Source: Euperipatoides rowelli (Eukaryota > Onychophora > Udeonychophora > Euonychophora > Peripatopsidae). Taken from it: a stretch of 11,479 nt of DNA. Shown one piece after another: positions 8,609 to 11,479 of the stretch. The DNA lies in NCBI GenBank assembly GCA_003024985.2, contig PXIH01S0084279.1; one strand, given 5' to 3'. Below the pieces are notes generated by a model. The model made no database searches. It had not been told where the DNA came from and was given only the letters and a program-made list of their open reading frames with translations. Made by a program: the position numbers and the translations under genes. Positions within the stretch are counted from its first letter, which is position 1, and every line of letters starts with the position of its first letter.

Positions 8609-9812
8609 AAGTGTTCAGATTGAACACTTCTACATAATGTTTATCATATAATATTTTCAAAATATAGAAGTGTTCAAAGGGAACATTTCTATGTAATAGG
8701 CTACTTATAAAATTTCTAAATATTGTCTGATTTTTCAAAGTGAACATTTTTATGCGATGTTCATCATATATTTTTTTAACCATGAAAGTGTCCAAAGTGA
8801 ACATTTCTATGTAGGCTAATGCTTATATTATATTTTCAAATATGGAAGTGTTCAAAGCAAACATTTCTATGTAGGCTAATGCTTATCTTAATNTTTTGAA
8901 AATATGGGAGTATGCTAAGTGAACATTTTTATGTAAAGCTAATATAAAATTTCAAAATATGAAAATGTGCAAAATGAACGTTTCTCGGCCTAATGCTCAT
9001 CAAATTATAATGTTTTCAAAATATTGAAGCGTGCAAAGTGAACATTTCTATGTAGGCTACAGTAATGCTTATAATAATAATTTCAAAATATGGAAGTAGC
9101 AAAGTGAACCATTCTCTATGTAATAATTATAATGTTTTCAAAGTATGGAAGATTGTAAAGTGGGCATTTCTAAGTAAGCTTAGCCTATATAATATTTTTA
9201 AAAGATGTGTGAAAAGTCAACATTTTTATGTAATGCTTATCATATTATGATGTTTTCAAAATATGGAAGTAGCAAAGTGAACCATTCTCTATGTAATAAT
9301 TATAATGTTTTCAAAGTATGGAAGATTGTAAAGTGGGCATTTTTAAGTAGCCTATATAATATTTTTAAAAGATGTGTGAAAAGTCAACATTTTTATGTAA
9401 TGCTTATCATATTATGATGTTTTCAAAATATGGAAGTAGCAAAGTGAACCATTCTCTATGTAATAATTATAATGTTTTCAAAGTATGGAAGATTGTAAAG
9501 TGGGCATTTCTAAGTAAGCTTAGCCTATATAATATTTTTAAAAGATGTGTGAAAAGTCAACATTTTTATGTAATGCTTATCATATTATGATGTTTTCAAA
9601 ATATGGAAGTGTTCAAAGTGAAAATTTCTATGTAATGCTTAACATATAATATTTTCAAAATACGGAAGTGTGTAAATCGAACATTTCAACATGCTTATAA
9701 TATTTTAAAAATATGGTAGTCAAAATGAACATTTCTGTGTAGCCTAATGCTTATATAATATTTTCAAAATATGAAAGTGTTCAAAGGGAACATTTCTATG
9801 TAATGCTGATCA
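8609..9812. repeat. Satellite array, about 20 monomers of about 58 bp
   Basis: A diverged monomer repeats through the whole stretch. Its typical parts, in order, are TTTTCAAAATATGGAAGTG, TTCAAAGTGAACATTTCTA and TGTAATGCTTATCATAT. Monomer starts can be followed near 8653, 8713, 8833, 8949, 9013, 9081, 9134, 9195, 9254, 9307, 9362, 9421, 9474, 9535, 9594, 9652, 9703 and 9760. Outer monomers differ at many positions while the inner ones form a higher-order repeat. Each monomer centres on a GTTCA-AAG-TGAAC dyad; the first copy has it perfect with 9-bp arms (8609-8617 and 8621-8629). One base at 8893 is undetermined (N). Open frames of 61-77 codons inside the array are by-products of the repetition. 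Confidence 0.93.
9081..9593. repeat. Higher-order repeat: three copies of a three-monomer unit
   Basis: Copies lie at 9081-9253 (173 bp), 9254-9420 (167 bp) and 9421-9593 (173 bp). Each contains three different monomers of about 53-61 bp, recognisable by GTAGCAAAGTGAACC, GATTGTAAAGTGGGC and GATGTGTGAAAAGTCAAC. By eye the first and third copies match throughout. The middle one differs by a 6-bp deletion in the TAAGTAAGCTTAGCC segment and one neighbouring T for C. Monomers within a unit differ far more than units differ from each other, which is the signature of recent amplification of a three-monomer block by unequal exchange. Confidence 0.93.
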
Positions 9813-10081
9813 TATTTAAAAAAAAAAAGTTTATTTTTTAATTTAAATAAAACAAATGATTTAAATCATTTTTTTTCTTCTAACATTTTTTTTTTAAAAT
9901 TGTGAATTTTAAATCATTTAACCTAATTAAATTTACTATAAGCAGCTTATCCCTATTATGAGAATGATTTTGTGTGAAACTGCCTGTGAGACTTGTAATT
10001 TAATTTGATTACCGGTACTGTATTTGCAAAAAAAAACTTTAGACTGATTTGTATTGGAAGCATAACTTAATTATGATAAAA
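9813..10081. repeat. AT-rich spacer with TTTAAATCATTT palindromes, possible hAT flank
   Basis: A perfect 18-bp palindrome, AAATGATTTAAATCATTT, lies at 9854-9871, and its half TTTAAATCATTT recurs at 9908-9919. The stretch lies between the satellite array and the transposase remnant, so it could hold the left end of the hAT element. No terminal inverted repeat or target-site duplication can be matched, because the right end is not seen. Confidence 0.35.
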
Positions 10082-10235
10082 ATGTCTGGTAGGGCCTAGG
10101 AAAAAAAATGTGTGGTCTAGTTTTTTTTGTATAAAAAGAGTGGAAAGGGTAAAAGGCTATTTGTAAAAAATGTGGGCTAGAAATGCATTATAAAAATGTT
10201 TAATGAAGGATTCTGAAACCTAGGTAAAGGAAGAT
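10082..10235 (+). pseudogene. BED-type zinc finger remnant of the hAT transposase
   Basis: An ATG at 10082 is followed by MSGR, a common start in this transposase type, then by stops. From 10153, in another frame, AICKKCGLEMHYKNV gives the first C-x2-C pair of a BED finger. After one more frame change LMKDSET follows, where a working finger would carry its histidine and last cysteine. BED fingers bind the transposon ends. This one is broken by several frame changes and stops, and its second ligand pair is missing. The assignment rests on the short motif and on its position just upstream of the DUF659-like part. Confidence 0.55.
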
Positions 10236-10314
10236 GAAGAACAAGCTAGGGTAATGCTGTCCTATGTGAAGTAAATGTAGGTATGAGTACAAGCTCAGTA
10301 GTTCCATTGGTAAA

Positions 10315-10349
10315 TCAACCAGGAAGAGCTTTTGGCTCTTACTGGTTGA
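10315..10349. repeat. Inverted repeat with 15-bp arms in the hAT remnant
   Basis: TCAACCAGGAAGAGC (10315-10329) and GCTCTTACTGGTTGA (10335-10349) pair at 14 of 15 positions across a 5-nt loop. It lies between the BED finger and the DUF659-like part of the dead transposase gene. It could be a small secondary insertion or a chance hairpin; no function is evident. Confidence 0.7.
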
Positions 10350-11390
10350 CCTGCACCAGAATCAGAAAGTCAGGATTCAAATCCTATAAAAAAGATTTAG
10401 GCTCTAAAGGCCCTTTTATTATTAAGACACCAATCAAATATAAATGTGAGTTGGAATTGGATAAACAATTAGGAAGGTATTTATATGCATCAAATGCTGC
10501 ATTTAGATTAGTTGAATATCCTCAATTTAAGAATCTTGTAAAGTTGTTGAGGCCAGAATATGAATCATCTTGAGCCTTTGTCATTGGCAATATGCTCTTG
10601 GATCAAATTTTGAATGAAGAATAAAAATAAATCACTGGACAAAATTGTTTGTGCAAGTAGGCAATTGAATATGAATATGGAAGGTTGGTCCAATGTTCAC
10701 AATGAGCCTGTTGCATGCTTCACTGATACAGATGAAGATGGAAACTGTACACTAGTGGACACAATTCATACTTCAGGACATCCTCACACATCTCATTATC
10801 TTGTAGTAATTGCTTCTGAAACAATCAAGAAATGTGAAGGTACATTTAAGTGTTAAATAAGAAGCTTTGTGACATACAATGTAGCCAACATGGCAAAAAC
10901 GAGACGAGATCTGGAGAGATGTAAAGGAAATGACTAGGAATTAGGCATAACAACATATGGGTGATCAGCACATATACTAAATTTGCTTTTAGAGGACATA
11001 AAAGTGAAAAATATTAAAGAACATGTTTTACACATTGTCAAATACTTAAGAAATAATTATTTTACTGCAACTAAATACAAAGAATCTGGAGGGAAACAAT
11101 TTATGTTGCTATCAGAAGTGCGATGGAACTCTTTAGTTGACTTCATGGCAGTTTATTTAAACAACTGGGCAATTTCAATGAAAATATGTAATGACAACAG
11201 GCAAAAAATTGATGATGTAGTACATCGTCAGCGGAAGAAATACATGGCTTCATGGACAATAGCAGTACTTAGCTTTAGATAAAATACAGAGCACAAAGTG
11301 TACTATATAGGAAGCAGTTGAAATTTGGAAAAACCTGGAAGTCAGTCTGAAAACATTACCTTTAAATGATAAAAAAAAAAGATAGCTTTT

Positions 11391-11479
11391 CAGGGGTTGA
11401 ATTCCACCAATTTTTTAAGTAGCCAGGTCGGGCTACTGCCATATGAAATTTGGTAGCCCACAGAACATTTTGGTAGCCC
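11391..11479 (+). mobile_element. Left terminus of a second hAT-like element, cut by the window end
   Basis: Just after the transposase reading stops, CAGGGGTTGAATTCCACC begins. CAGGGG is a common start of hAT terminal inverted repeats. The eight bases before it, TAGCTTTT (11383-11390), would be the target-site duplication of a hAT insertion, but the other end lies outside. Inside there is a 7-bp-arm hairpin AGTAGCC / GGCTACT (11418-11424 and 11431-11437) and two copies of TTTGGTAGCCC at 11449-11459 and 11469-11479, so GTAGCC words cluster as subterminal repeats. The simplest reading is a younger hAT-type or non-autonomous element nested in the older hAT transposase. Confidence 0.5.

Larger units (their letters stand above)
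10082..11385 (+). pseudogene. Degenerate hAT-superfamily transposase (BED finger, DUF659-like region)
   Basis: In hAT elements the transposase cuts and pastes its own element. This copy is dead. After a BED-finger remnant, frame 2 (10283-10573) gives ELDKQLGRYLYASNAAFRLV and ends in LLRPEYESS, as in DUF659-type hAT proteins, then continues past a TGA as GNMLLDQILNEE. Frame 0 takes over near 10617 with MEGWSNVHNEP, then TYNVANM, YG*SAHILNLL and RWNSLVDFM. Frame 1 takes over near 11268 with ALDKIQSTKCTI, a stop, then EAVEIWKNLEVSLKTLPL. In-frame stops lie at 10571-10573, 10854-10856, 10935-10937, 10962-10964 and 11308-11310. The usual DGW aspartate is Glu (codon 10680) and the TDN aspartate is Tyr (codon 10875), so two expected catalytic acids are lost. 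The C-terminal dimerisation region is absent, apparently cut off by another insertion at 11391. Confidence 0.88.

Noticed and set aside
8571-9590. Several open frames of 61-77 codons, three of them nearly identical
   Set aside because: They are translations of the satellite and its 173-bp higher-order unit; their similarity follows the repeat period, not protein conservation.
8609-9812. CRISPR array
   Set aside because: The repetition covers the whole monomer without constant repeats and unique spacers, repeats are diverged, and the DNA is eukaryotic.
10283-10400. A second tRNA-derived SINE suggested by AGCTCAGTAGTT and GGATTCAAATCC
   Set aside because: Spacing between the two boxes is about 80 nt, no proper T-arm can be folded, and the stretch reads as part of the open frame leading into the hAT transposase.

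Overview
The window is AT-rich metazoan nuclear DNA, probably from an invertebrate, but the sequence does not fix the species. The evidence is a single short exon with textbook splice sites coding for an EGF-like module, a tRNA-derived SINE, a BED-finger/DUF659-type hAT transposase remnant, and long stretches of AT-rich DNA without genes. No bacterial gene organisation, rRNA, intact tRNA gene or CRISPR array is visible.

Layout from left to right. Positions 1-881 look like intron, with a perfect 13-bp-arm hairpin at 123-151. Positions 882-974 are the only convincing piece of host protein-coding sequence: a symmetrical phase 1-1 exon on the + strand coding for most of one EGF-like domain. From 975 onward I find no further convincing exon of that gene. 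If none has been missed, everything to the window end lies in one intron longer than 10 kb, or the gene continues outside. Positions 975-5990 are mostly featureless AT-rich DNA with small palindromes, a diverged direct repeat pair and one short microsatellite. Positions 5991-6353 hold three tandem copies of a roughly 118-127 bp unit. They are followed by a minus-strand tRNA-derived SINE (about 6413-6554), then a strikingly G-rich patch with two possible G-quadruplex motifs and a TATA-like sequence (6693-6750). At 7966-8168 there is a small minus-strand stretch that looks coding but that I cannot identify.

From 8609 to 9812 there is a satellite array of about 20 diverged monomers of about 58 bp. 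Inside it, a three-monomer higher-order unit of 173/167/173 bp is repeated three times almost without change. From 10082 to about 11385 lies a dead hAT transposase gene on the + strand. It keeps a recognisable BED-type zinc finger remnant, a DUF659-like region and the RWNS region, but has two main frame changes and several stop codons. At 11391 it appears to be interrupted by the CAGGGG-type terminus of a second hAT-like element, which runs off the window.

No operon or pathway connects these parts. The window is best read as a gene fragment, one EGF exon, embedded in a repeat-dominated intron that records several rounds of insertion (SINE, hAT, nested hAT end) and local tandem amplification.
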